A stretch of 64,000 nucleotides of DNA, from positions 1-64,000 of the forward strand of contig JAJCYT010000023.1 in assembly GCA_029262795.1 (NCBI GenBank), in the 5' to 3' direction. Positions within the stretch are counted from its first letter, which is position 1, and the number at the start of each line of letters is the position of its first letter. Below are positions 1 through 8,274 of the stretch, in pieces. The notes below the pieces were generated by a model. It saw only the letters and a program-made list of their open reading frames with translations, ran no database searches and was not told the DNA's origin. Source of the stretch: Candidatus Fraserbacteria bacterium. Its GTDB lineage: Bacteria; Bipolaricaulota; Bipolaricaulia; RBG-16-55-9; JAJCYT01. The translations under genes and the position numbers were made by a program.

Positions 1-219
1 GCCAATCAGGACAAAGTAAATCCGACGTCATTGATTTTGAGCGCCTTGATGATGTTGCAACACATTGACTGGCTCGAAGCAGCGGACTTGTTGACAAAAG
101 GTGTTGAATCAGCCATTCAAAACAAGACCGTCACCTACGACTTGGCGCGTCAGATGGAAGGCGCAACCCAAGTCTCTACTTCAGCATTTGGCGAAGCCAT
201 TGTCGCCAACATGGGTTAA
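1..219 (+). CDS. icd: NADP-dependent isocitrate dehydrogenase, C-terminal end (partial)
   Basis: Only the last 72 codons lie in the window; the open frame runs in from the left edge. The visible tail contains [13 protein letters not shown] near the left edge, then a helix ending in an EAADLL segment, then [10 protein letters not shown] and [14 protein letters not shown]. This is the characteristic C-terminus of the isocitrate/isopropylmalate dehydrogenase family, and the STSxF..AI..N ending favours isocitrate dehydrogenase, which oxidatively decarboxylates isocitrate to 2-oxoglutarate in the TCA cycle. Isopropylmalate or tartrate dehydrogenase cannot be fully excluded because the catalytic and cofactor-binding residues lie outside the window. 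The next gene starts three bases after the stop, so the two are probably cotranscribed. Confidence 0.8.
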   Translation, partial: ANQDKVNPTSLILSALMMLQHIDWLEAADLLTKGVESAIQNKTVTYDLARQMEGATQVSTSAFGEAIVANMG

Positions 220-222
220 TTT

Positions 223-1131
223 ATGAGCTTATTGACCAACACCGGCGTCCCGCACGTTCACTTGCTGGACGCCGGTTTAATTAACATGCCGGAATATACG
301 GGCGTGTTTTTAGTAGATACAGAATCGCCTGTCATCATCGAAACAGGCTTCAGCTACAGCGTGCCAAACATTCTGCAAGGGCTGGAGGAACTCAACATTT
401 CTCCAGAAGATGTGAAGTACATTATCCCAACCCACATTCATATGGATCACGCAGGCGGCGCGGGCGGATTGGCCCAAGCTTGTCCCAATGCCCAGGTGTT
501 TGTGTACGACAAGGTGGCCCGATACTTGATCGATCCGGCTGATCTGGTCAAGAGTGTGGAACGCGCTGTGGGCAGTTTGTTCGAGCGTTATGGTGAAATG
601 ATTCCCATCCCAGAAGAGCGCTTGATTAAAGTGGATGGTGGGGAAACTTTCCAACTCCAGGATAATTTTTCGCTGAAAATTATTCATGCGCCTGGACATG
701 CTCCGCATCAGTTCTGTGTATTTGTGCCAGAACATCACGCACTATTCGCCGCCGATGCCTGTGGCATCTTTTTAAAGGAAATCGGAAAGCTTTCAGTGAC
801 CACCCCACCACCGGCATTTCGATTGGGCGAAGCATTGGAAACGCTCAACCAACTCAAAGCGCTCAATCCGAAAACGTTACTTTACACCCATTACGGCGCA
901 TACAAAGCAGAAAACCGTCTGGATGATTATGCCGATGCTCTGATGCGTTGGGTCACCGACATCGAAGCCATTTACAAAACGACAGAAGATTTTGAAAGCA
1001 TTCGTAATCACTTCATCAAAAAACTTTTACCCGACTACGACGGCCATTACGATTCACTTATGTCCAAAGAAGAGATCGGCATGAATGTCATTGGTGTGCT
1101 TCTATATTTAAAACGCCAACGTGAGAATTAA
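223..1131 (+). CDS. MBL-fold metallo-hydrolase
   Basis: A 302-residue cytosolic protein of the metallo-beta-lactamase superfamily. The metal-binding HxHxDH motif is present as THIHMDHAGG near residue 70. It is followed by HAPGHAPHQF near residue 150, FAADACG near residue 178 (the bridging Asp) and a late THYG histidine near residue 222. These residues predict a dinuclear zinc or iron hydrolase acting on a thioester, lactone or similar bond; the substrate cannot be read from sequence. Starting at ATG 223 gives a complete domain. It follows icd directly and its stop overlaps the convergent pentapeptide gene by four bases. There is no signal peptide, unlike the second MBL protein of the window at 45333. 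Confidence 0.88.
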   Translation: MSLLTNTGVPHVHLLDAGLINMPEYTGVFLVDTESPVIIETGFSYSVPNILQGLEELNISPEDVKYIIPTHIHMDHAGGAGGLAQACPNAQVFVYDKVARYLIDPADLVKSVERAVGSLFERYGEMIPIPEERLIKVDGGETFQLQDNFSLKIIHAPGHAPHQFCVFVPEHHALFAADACGIFLKEIGKLSVTTPPPAFRLGEALETLNQLKALNPKTLLYTHYGAYKAENRLDDYADALMRWVTDIEAIYKTTEDFESIRNHFIKKLLPDYDGHYDSLMSKEEIGMNVIGVLLYLKRQREN

Positions 1132-1742
1132 GCCTCGTCAACATCTTCATTATCGAATTCGATGATGATGTTGTAGCTTCTCAATAAGGAAAGTGCTTCA
1201 GGGAAGGTAAACTTTGCGCCTTCCACTTTATTATCATTGAGATTAATGGCGTAGTTCTTTGAAGTGCGAAAATCTGTACCTGTGAGGTTGGTGTGGAGAA
1301 AATCAGATTCGGTGAGATCACATCTGACAAATTTAACATCCGTCAGATCGGCTTCGCCAAAATTTGCTTCTTTAATCAAACAATCCTCAAACGTCAGATG
1401 TTTTAAATCCAACTCCATAAATGATCCATAGGTCAGCACGCAATGTTTGAAATCCATATCGAGGATGTGCAGACTTTTTGTCTGCGCCCAATTAATGCCC
1501 ATCAGTTTGCATTTTTCGAATTTCACATCAAGCCATGTACATTCTTTGACTTTGGCCATGCTGAGGTCACTGTCGATGAAGTGGCATTTTTCAAAGCGAC
1601 AGTTTTCAAACGTGGTTTCAAAAAACTGACAATGTTGAAAAGTGCATCGGGTAAACGATTTTTTGGTAAATGTCTGTTCTGCACCATCCAAATGATCAAA
1701 CGTTTGATCTTCAAAATGAGATTCTTGTAATTCAGTATTCAT
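1128..1742 (-). CDS. Pentapeptide-repeat protein, Qnr/McbG-like architecture
   Basis: A 204-residue protein made almost entirely of A(D/N)LXX-type pentapeptides, for example CTFQHCQFFETTFENCRFEKC in its first third (given here as the run of C-x-F repeats) and ANFGEADLTDVKFVRCDL in the last third. Such repeats fold as a right-handed quadrilateral beta-helix. The tail (DFRTSKNYAINLNDNKVEGAKF, then a PEALSLL helix) resembles the dimerising C-terminus of stand-alone pentapeptide proteins related to Qnr and McbG, which mimic DNA and protect gyrase. Length is close to the Qnr range. A gyrase role is inference only; many such chromosomal proteins have no known target. The reverse frame of the first repeats is rich in Cys and Phe, which is normal for this fold. 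Confidence 0.85.
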   Translation of the reverse strand: MNTELQESHFEDQTFDHLDGAEQTFTKKSFTRCTFQHCQFFETTFENCRFEKCHFIDSDLSMAKVKECTWLDVKFEKCKLMGINWAQTKSLHILDMDFKHCVLTYGSFMELDLKHLTFEDCLIKEANFGEADLTDVKFVRCDLTESDFLHTNLTGTDFRTSKNYAINLNDNKVEGAKFTFPEALSLLRSYNIIIEFDNEDVDEA

Positions 1743-1759
1743 GATAATTTTGCGAAGTA

Positions 1760-1786
1760 GAGCAGGGTCAGACTGTGACCCTGCTC
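1760..1786. terminator. Perfect 11-bp hairpin between TRAP binding-protein gene and pentapeptide gene
   Basis: GAGCAGGGTCA (1760-1770) pairs with TGACCCTGCTC (1776-1786) around a 5-nt loop. It lies just beyond the stop of the minus-strand TRAP gene and upstream of the pentapeptide gene on the same strand. A run of seven A residues at its right side gives U residues before, not after, the stem on the minus strand, so termination efficiency is uncertain. Confidence 0.5.
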
Positions 1787-1796
1787 CATAAAAAAA

Positions 1797-2927
1797 CTAT
1801 TCGATGGAGTTGAGATAAGACAACAGTGAAATCTCACTCCAATTGGCCAATCCGGTAGAATAACTGTCATAGGCAGCACGAACCTTGGCAAACTGTGCAT
1901 TGTTTTCAGATTCTTCATCAAACACCACAGGGGTCAAGCGTTGCAATTCGGCCAGCACTTCATCGGGAAAGCGGCGAATTTCGACCTCAGGTGATTCTTC
2001 TTTCAAGGCCGCAAGTGCTTTGTAATTTTCTGTTTCAAACTGAGCGAACGACCAGTTGGTCGCATCGGTGGCCGATGCTTGAACGATGAGTTGAAGTTCT
2101 TTCGGTAATTTGTCCCAGGCATCTTTATTAAGATTCAATTCGGTCACTGGACCTGGCTCATGCCAGCCTGGGTGATAATAATATTTGGCAATTTCAGGGA
2201 AGCCCAAAATTTGATCGTGATAGGGACCAACCCATTCGCAGGCGTCAATGGTGCCCGTCTGCATCGCGGTAAAGATTTCAGCGCCAGGCAGCACCACCGT
2301 GTCCACACCGGCTTTGGCCATCACTTTGCCACCGAGTCCGGGGATGCGCATTTTCAGGCCACGCAAATCTTCAACGCTGTTGATTTCCTTGTTGAACCAA
2401 CCGCCCATCTGCACGCCTGTGGTCAGCATCGGGAAGGCAATCGCACCGAAAGGCTCATAGGTTTCGTGCCACAGTTCCAGGCCGCCACCGCCATAAATCC
2501 AGGCCATCATTTGTGAATAGGTAAAGCCAAACGGCACAGAGGTAAAGAACTGACCAGCTGGAACAGTGCCGGCCCAATAATAGGCTGCACTGCTACTGGC
2601 TTGAGCTGTACCATTGGACACCGCATCGAAGGAGCCCAGTGCAGGCACCAACTCACCGCCCGCAAACACTTCGATTTCCAGTGCACCATCAGACATCTCG
2701 CCAACCATTTTGGCAAAACGTTCCGCGCCCGTTTGCAGGATGGGAAACCCTGGTGGCCAGGTGGTCACCATCTGCCAGTTAATCACTGTTTTGGGTGTGT
2801 TGTTTTCCTGACTGGGTTGATTGCTTGCCGTAGGCGATTGATTACAACCAGCCAACAATGCCCCCGCACCAGCCACAGCCGTTGCGGTTAAAAATTTACG
2901 ACGGGATACCGTGTTGTTATCAGACAT
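1797..2927 (-). CDS. TRAP transporter solute-binding lipoprotein (DctP family), orphan
   Basis: A 376-residue extracytoplasmic binding protein. The N-terminus has a twin-arginine signal (SRRKFLTATAVAGAGALLAG) ending in a lipobox LAGC, so the mature protein should be exported folded by Tat and lipid-anchored. The mature part has DctP landmarks: WQMVTTWPPGFP, AERFAKMVGEMSDG, GTIDACEWVGPYHD and PGWHEPGP, the last two typical of TRAP proteins that bind 2-oxo acids or related monocarboxylates. The start at 2927 is chosen because GAGGAG precedes that ATG by five bases; an upstream in-frame start lacks a ribosome site. No DctQ/DctM membrane subunits are adjacent, so the permease must be elsewhere. 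Ligand identity is not determinable here. Confidence 0.9.
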   Translation of the reverse strand: MSDNNTVSRRKFLTATAVAGAGALLAGCNQSPTASNQPSQENNTPKTVINWQMVTTWPPGFPILQTGAERFAKMVGEMSDGALEIEVFAGGELVPALGSFDAVSNGTAQASSSAAYYWAGTVPAGQFFTSVPFGFTYSQMMAWIYGGGGLELWHETYEPFGAIAFPMLTTGVQMGGWFNKEINSVEDLRGLKMRIPGLGGKVMAKAGVDTVVLPGAEIFTAMQTGTIDACEWVGPYHDQILGFPEIAKYYYHPGWHEPGPVTELNLNKDAWDKLPKELQLIVQASATDATNWSFAQFETENYKALAALKEESPEVEIRRFPDEVLAELQRLTPVVFDEESENNAQFAKVRAAYDSYSTGLANWSEISLLSYLNSIE

Positions 2928-3018
2928 AAAAACTCCTCTCACTCACCTGTTAAAACAAAACTGCCCCTCTATAGAAAATCATCTTAACCAACACATGGGA
3001 AAAGAGACAAGGTCAAAT

Positions 3019-3072
3019 GGCTTCTAATCCCCCAACCCCCTTAAGTCATTAAGGGGGCACGATAAGACTGCG
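3019..3072 (-). repeat. Intergenic palindromic repeat, copy A
   Basis: Read on the minus strand it runs CGCAGTCTTATCG, then a stem CCCCCTTAA / TTAAGGGGG with a TGAC loop, then GTTGGGGGATTAG AAGCC. It is nearly identical over 54 bp to copy F at 59120-59173 and shares its core with copies at 19560, 31472, 37673 and 44259. It lies between the HAD gene and the TRAP gene. Similarity to copy B extends roughly 30 bp further (ATAGAAC and TATCGA-type motifs). Confidence 0.8.
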
Positions 3073-3128
3073 TAAGTGGGTTCTATCTTTCGATATCCGG
3101 TTCTTTGCGAAGCAAAATAAAAAAAATT

Positions 3129-3821
3129 TTAGCGATTTAAGATTTTTAGGACTTGTTCGAGGTCACACAGATCATCAATGACCTCATCAGGCTGGTGATC
3201 TTTCAGTGTTTGTGCATCAATCCATCCGCTTGCCACTGCCAGACAGCGCAAACCATTGGCTTTCGCACAGCGAATGTCTTTGAGCGTGTCGCCAATGATC
3301 CAGGTGTTTTCTGATGCAAATGTGGTCGAATGGAGTTTGCTTGCGCGCTGCATTGCCAGAGGCGGTAGTAAATCACGATTACCGTGATCGTCTCCAAATG
3401 CACCAAACTTGAAATAGTCGGCCAATCCAGGTGGAGACAGTTTCGCATAAGCCCCAACCTTCGTGTTGCCAGTGACCAACCCCAACGCAAATTGAGGCAG
3501 TTCATTTAGATGTTCCACCAATGCTTGTGTGCCTTCCAGCAATCGAACTTTTCCAGGCGCTTCGAGTGCCGAAGTCACTCGTTGATCGTAATCCTGCAAC
3601 ACCGTTTGCGTAAAAGCATCGACATCATCCACTTGAATGTTGTTCTTCTCAAGCAATTCTGGCACCACCGTTAAATCTGTGCCTCCCAGGTAAACTTCAT
3701 GCTGATTGTCAATCGATTGTCCCAATTGATCTGAGATGACCTCAAGCAACACTTGACCAGAAGGTGCTTTGAGCATGGTGCCATCGATATCGAACAACAA
3801 CAGTTTGGTGGGGGTGATCAT
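3129..3821 (-). CDS. HAD-superfamily hydrolase, phosphoglycolate-phosphatase-like
   Basis: A 230-residue soluble phosphatase of the haloacid dehalogenase superfamily. Motif I is LLFDIDGTM with the nucleophilic Asp near residue 11, motif II is GLVTGNT near residue 116, and motif IV is WIIGDTLKDIRCAK near residue 175 with the metal-binding Asp pair. The alpha-helical cap inserted between motifs I and II marks subclass I, as in Gph. Phosphoglycolate phosphatase or another small phosphoester hydrolase is likely, but the substrate is not certain. The gene is divergent from the DNA-repair operon that begins at 3906, sharing an 84-bp intergenic region. Confidence 0.87.
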   Translation of the reverse strand: MITPTKLLLFDIDGTMLKAPSGQVLLEVISDQLGQSIDNQHEVYLGGTDLTVVPELLEKNNIQVDDVDAFTQTVLQDYDQRVTSALEAPGKVRLLEGTQALVEHLNELPQFALGLVTGNTKVGAYAKLSPPGLADYFKFGAFGDDHGNRDLLPPLAMQRASKLHSTTFASENTWIIGDTLKDIRCAKANGLRCLAVASGWIDAQTLKDHQPDEVIDDLCDLEQVLKILNR

Positions 3822-3840
3822 GCATGGATGGTACCAGATT

Positions 3841-3899
3841 GCAGGTTTTCATCAAACAGCAAAACCTGCTTTTAGTAACGAATGAAAAAATGCTAAGAT
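3841..3899 (+). promoter_or_regulatory. Hairpin and extended -10 promoter before the helicase operon
   Basis: GCAGGTTTT (3841-3849) pairs with AAAACCTGC (3861-3869), followed by TTTT. Downstream, TGCTAAGAT (3891-3899) fits an extended -10 element. Its expected transcription start, about seven bases later, coincides with the ATG at 3906, so the first helicase gene may have a leaderless or nearly leaderless mRNA. Only a weak AGG precedes the ATG. No good -35 hexamer is visible. Confidence 0.4.
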
Positions 3900-3905
3900 A
3901 GGTCT

Positions 3906-6026
3906 ATGGATTTTGAACTTGCACCTGAGCAAATTGAATTTATTCAACAACCAGTGGATCAACACATTTGGTTGGAAGGTCCGGCAGGTTCAGGCAAAAC
4001 CACAGTGGGCGTCAACCGTCTGCTCCACTTGCTCAGCAAAGACATTGCGGCTGATTCCATTTTGACGCTGGTGCCTCAGCCCACATTGGGCGTGGTCTAT
4101 CATCAAGCGATTCGTAACCCACAGCATAACATCAATGGCGTGGTCGATGTCACCACGGTTAGTGGCCTGGCCAAACGAATGGTCGATTTGTTCTGGCCTT
4201 TGGTCGTTGAGGAAGCTGGTTTTGGCAAGCCCGATCAGCCCCCTATTTTTCTGAACCTGGAAACCGCGCAGTATTACATGGCCCGCATCGTTCGGCCTTT
4301 ATTGGAGCAAGATCGTTATTTTGAATCCGTCACGCTGGATCGAAATCGCATCTACAGTCAGATATTGGACAATCTCAACAAAGCGGTGGTGGTTGGATTT
4401 CCACACACAGAAGTGGCTGAGCGCCTTAAAGCTGCATGGATTGGCGATGACGGCCAGGCCAATGTGTATGACGATGTGCAGGACTGCGCCAACCGTTTCC
4501 GTGAATATTGTTTGGAAAACAACCTGCTCGATTTCTCACTGCAACTCGATGTATTTATCAATCATCTCTGGTCCAATGAGCAATGCAGAAGCTATTTACA
4601 GAATCGATACAAACATTTGATCGTGGACAATGTGGAGGAGCTCACCCCACTTGGCCATGATTTCATCAAAGAATGGCTCCCTGATTTTGAATCTTCCTTC
4701 ATTATTTACGATCAGGATGCAGGCTATCGTTTGTTCCTTGGTGCTGATCCTTTTACAGGTGAGCGATTGAAAGAATCGTTTGAAGTTCAAGAAACGTTGA
4801 CAGAATCTTTTGTAACTTCTCCCGATGTGCAAACACTCGAAAAGCGATTGTCCGATGTGATGGAACGCCCTTCTCATGCCAGTGCCTATGGCGACGCGCG
4901 TGAGGTGATTCAGTTCGAGTACAAACAATATCATCCCGAAATGATCAACTGGGTGGCTGATTCCATTGCCCAACTGGTTCACGAAGAGCAAGTGCCACCC
5001 AATGAAATCGTGATTCTTGCACCTTTTCTATCAGATGCCCTCCGCTTTGCCTTGCAAAATCGACTGGAAGCATCGGACGTTCCCGTGCAATCACATCGAC
5101 CCTCTCGCTCGATGATGGAAGAGCCCGCCACTCGATGTCTGCTCACCTGGGCCAGCTTGGCTCATCCTGACTGGGGCTTTCCTCCCACCAGTATTGATGT
5201 GGCTTCCGCACTGCAACAATCCATCGGAGAAATGGATTTGGTTCGCGCCCAACTGCTGGCCGAAACGCTTTATTGGGTGGATGATGATGGCCCACACCTG
5301 GCCAGTTTTGATCAACTGAAACACAACATGCAGGAACGTGTCACATATCTGATGGGCGGACGCTATGAAGGTTTGCGCATTTGGCTCAATGATTATAAGT
5401 CTCGGAAACCTGAACCGTTAGATCATTGCATCAGTCGCTTATTTGGTGAAGTGTTATCGCAGGTTGGCTATGGCTTCCATCAAAACTTTGATGCCGCCAA
5501 GGTGGCATCAAACTTGATCGACTCAATCCAAAGTTTCCGCAGAGTGGCAGGCGCTCGTCCGTTATCGAAAGACACACCATTGGGCAAAGAATATTTCGAA
5601 CTGATTCGCGATGGCGTGATCGCCGCACAATATGTGAAAAACTGGACACTACAAAATGAAAGTGCTGTATTGATGGCCCCTGCATACACATTCCTTCTCA
5701 ACAACCGACCCGTAAATTATCAGTTCTGGCTCAACGTCAGCAGCCCTGGTTGGTGGGAGCGTATTTTTCAACCACTCACACATCCTCATGTACTTAGTCG
5801 TCAATGGAAAGTGGATGCCCAGTGGACCGATACTGATGAAGTGGAAACCAATCAGGACACACTACATCGTCTGATGGTTGGCTTGATTCGACGCTGCCGC
5901 GAACGGGTGTTCCTGGGCTTGAGTGAACTCGATGAACAAGGCATGGATCAACGCGGCCCCTTGCTCAACGCCATCCAGCAGATGTTGCGAAACCTCGCTG
6001 TCGAGGAGGATGATGATGGCCTTTAA
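3906..6026 (+). CDS. UvrD/AddB-like helicase subunit with degenerate motor
   Basis: A 706-residue protein starting with an SF1-type P-loop (GPAGSGKTT, residues 25-33). The Walker B region, around residue 238, reads LIVDNVEELTPLG instead of the DEAQD of active SF1A helicases. A late RLMVGLIRRCRERVFLG segment resembles motif VI, but with loss of the canonical GITRA sequence. It thus looks like a partly degenerate SF1 helicase paralogue, comparable in role to AddB or RecC-type subunits that scaffold a helicase-nuclease. There is no nuclease domain at its end; the nuclease is a separate gene at 8271. Its stop overlaps the next gene by 11 bases, indicating translational coupling and probably a stable complex. 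ATP hydrolysis by this subunit is uncertain. Confidence 0.75.
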   Translation: MDFELAPEQIEFIQQPVDQHIWLEGPAGSGKTTVGVNRLLHLLSKDIAADSILTLVPQPTLGVVYHQAIRNPQHNINGVVDVTTVSGLAKRMVDLFWPLVVEEAGFGKPDQPPIFLNLETAQYYMARIVRPLLEQDRYFESVTLDRNRIYSQILDNLNKAVVVGFPHTEVAERLKAAWIGDDGQANVYDDVQDCANRFREYCLENNLLDFSLQLDVFINHLWSNEQCRSYLQNRYKHLIVDNVEELTPLGHDFIKEWLPDFESSFIIYDQDAGYRLFLGADPFTGERLKESFEVQETLTESFVTSPDVQTLEKRLSDVMERPSHASAYGDAREVIQFEYKQYHPEMINWVADSIAQLVHEEQVPPNEIVILAPFLSDALRFALQNRLEASDVPVQSHRPSRSMMEEPATRCLLTWASLAHPDWGFPPTSIDVASALQQSIGEMDLVRAQLLAETLYWVDDDGPHLASFDQLKHNMQERVTYLMGGRYEGLRIWLNDYKSRKPEPLDHCISRLFGEVLSQVGYGFHQNFDAAKVASNLIDSIQSFRRVAGARPLSKDTPLGKEYFELIRDGVIAAQYVKNWTLQNESAVLMAPAYTFLLNNRPVNYQFWLNVSSPGWWERIFQPLTHPHVLSRQWKVDAQWTDTDEVETNQDTLHRLMVGLIRRCRERVFLGLSELDEQGMDQRGPLLNAIQQMLRNLAVEEDDDGL

Positions 6027-8274
6027 ACCTCGTCCAGCACAACAGGAAGTACTCAATTACGAGAGCGGCAAAATGGGTGTGGCCGCGGTTCCTGGCAGCG
6101 GCAAAACGCAAACGCTCTCCTATCTTGCCGCAGAAATCATTGCCAGTGGCCGATTGAAAAGCGATCAAGAAGTGCTGGTAGTGACGCTGGTCAACTCAGC
6201 GGTGAACAATTTTTCGAGTCGTGTTCGTCAACTGGTTGCAGACAAAGGGTTATTGCCCAATGTGGGTTATCAAGTGAGAACACTCCATAGCCTCGCCCAC
6301 GACATCGTGCGAGAACGACCTGGGCTGGTCGGCCTTTCAGACGGCTTTCAGATTATCGATGAACGCGCCGCCGACTTGATGTTGGAAGATGTGGCTCAGG
6401 CTTGGGCCAAAGCGCATTCCTATATGGCCGACAACTTTTTATCGAACACCCTGGACGGCAACACAAAAGATTGGGTCTATCGCGACAAGTGGCCGGATCA
6501 GGTCAAAATCCTGGCCAGAAATTTTATCAAACGTGCCAAGGATTTTGAATTGACGCCAAATGATGTGGCCTCCCACATCGGTGCGATTCCCGAAACACTT
6601 CCATTGGCCGACATGTGTTATGCCATTTATGAAGATTATCAACGTGCCTTGGCTTATCGTGGTTCCGTCGATTTTGACGATCTCATCCGCCTGGCAAAAC
6701 AGGCATTGGCATACGACCCCGAATATTTAATGCGCCTCAACCACCGTTGGCCCTTCATTCTAGAAGATGAAGCGCAGGACAGCAGTCAGCTTCAGGAACA
6801 AATTTTGAAAATGTTGGCCGGACCAAATGAAAACTGGGTTCGAGTCGGTGACCCCAACCAAGCCATCTATGAAACCTTCACCACCGCTGATCCAGAATTT
6901 TTACGGGATTTTCTAAAAAAGCCCGATGTGAAAGATGTGGAACTGCCCAACTCAGGACGATCCACATTGAGCATCATTAAGCTGGCCAATCAATTGATCG
7001 ACTGGACGCAGCATGATCACCCCAATGAAAATTTGAGAAAATCTTTGAGCCTGCCGCATATTGAACCCACACCACCTGGCGATCCACAGCCCAACCCCGA
7101 TGATGATCCCGCACAGATTCACATGATCGAAAAAGGATACAGTCCCGATGCCGAAATCAAAGCCGTGGTGGATTCGCTGGAACGCTGGCTGCCCAAGCAT
7201 CCGCAGGACACCGTGGCGGTGCTGGTTCCTCGAAATGACCGTGGCACGAAACTGGCCGAAGAACTCAGACGCCGCCGCATGGACTATATCGAAATCCTGA
7301 AAAGCACGGCATCCACTCGACACACAGCAGGGGCATTGAGCAACATCCTCAACTATCTGGGTGATCCGAAATCGGCCAAACTGCTGGCAACGGTGTTCCG
7401 CGTCTGGCGTCGTGAGGATCGCAATGATGAGCAGGCCAACACACAGATGCTCAACATCGCCAAACAGATTCGCGGCTGTGTACGCCTGGAAAGCTACCTC
7501 TGGCCACAGCTCAATCAGGACTGGCTCGCCTCTCTGGATTTTGAAGGAGAAGGCGGAGAAGAAGCAAAACAGCGATTGGAAGAATTTCGCCTCATCGTCC
7601 GCCGCTGGCAGGCGGCCACCCTGTTACCAATTGACCAATTGATTCTCACCCTGGCCCAGGATCTTTTTAAGGAACCTGCCGAACTTGCACTGTCCCACAA
7701 ACTCGCATTGCTCCTCAAACGCGCCAGCGCAATGAATCCCACATGGCGACTGCCAGAACTCAGTGAAGAGTTGAAAGTGATTGCCACCAACGAACGACGA
7801 TTTTTGGGATTAAGCGATGATGACATGGGCTTCGATCCCGAAAAGTACAAAGGCACTGTGGTCATTACCACCATGCATCGCGCCAAAGGATTGGAATGGG
7901 ACCGCACTTATTTGTTATCAGTGAACAACTACGACTTCCCTTCGGCGATGGAGTACGATCAATTTATCTCAGAAAGCTGGTTCATTCGCGATCAGCTCAA
8001 CCTGGATGCAGAAACCCAATCGCAACTGGAGCATATTTATAATTTGAATCATCCAACCGCGGAAACAGACGATACCAAGTGGCAGGAAGGCATCGCCACT
8101 CAACAGGCGCGCATCGATTACGCATCCGAGCGACTGCGGCTCTTGTACGTGGGCATCACCCGCGCTAAAAAAGAACTGGTGATCACATGGAACACAGGCC
8201 GCCGCGACAGCGACAAGAAAACACCCGCCCTGCCGATGGTGGCGCTGCGTAATTTTTGGGAGAATCAGAAATGA
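6016..8274 (+). CDS. UvrD/PcrA-family ATP-dependent DNA helicase
   Basis: A 752-residue SF1A helicase with a complete motif set: Walker A VPGSGKTQT (residues 25-33), motif II ILEDEAQDSSQ, motif III WVRVGDPNQAIYETF, motif V TMHRAKGLEWD and motif VI LYVGITRAKKELVITW. It should be a 3'-5' DNA translocase. The start at 6016 is preferred because GAGGAGG (6003-6009) ends six bases upstream; two further ATG codons sit at 6010 and 6013. The gene overlaps its upstream neighbour out of frame and ends in an ATGA overlap with the nuclease gene. Together with the degenerate helicase at 3906 and nuclease at 8271 it resembles a split AddAB/AdnAB-like recombination machine rather than a lone UvrD. Confidence 0.9.
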   Translation: MAFKPRPAQQEVLNYESGKMGVAAVPGSGKTQTLSYLAAEIIASGRLKSDQEVLVVTLVNSAVNNFSSRVRQLVADKGLLPNVGYQVRTLHSLAHDIVRERPGLVGLSDGFQIIDERAADLMLEDVAQAWAKAHSYMADNFLSNTLDGNTKDWVYRDKWPDQVKILARNFIKRAKDFELTPNDVASHIGAIPETLPLADMCYAIYEDYQRALAYRGSVDFDDLIRLAKQALAYDPEYLMRLNHRWPFILEDEAQDSSQLQEQILKMLAGPNENWVRVGDPNQAIYETFTTADPEFLRDFLKKPDVKDVELPNSGRSTLSIIKLANQLIDWTQHDHPNENLRKSLSLPHIEPTPPGDPQPNPDDDPAQIHMIEKGYSPDAEIKAVVDSLERWLPKHPQDTVAVLVPRNDRGTKLAEELRRRRMDYIEILKSTASTRHTAGALSNILNYLGDPKSAKLLATVFRVWRREDRNDEQANTQMLNIAKQIRGCVRLESYLWPQLNQDWLASLDFEGEGGEEAKQRLEEFRLIVRRWQAATLLPIDQLILTLAQDLFKEPAELALSHKLALLLKRASAMNPTWRLPELSEELKVIATNERRFLGLSDDDMGFDPEKYKGTVVITTMHRAKGLEWDRTYLLSVNNYDFPSAMEYDQFISESWFIRDQLNLDAETQSQLEHIYNLNHPTAETDDTKWQEGIATQQARIDYASERLRLLYVGITRAKKELVITWNTGRRDSDKKTPALPMVALRNFWENQK

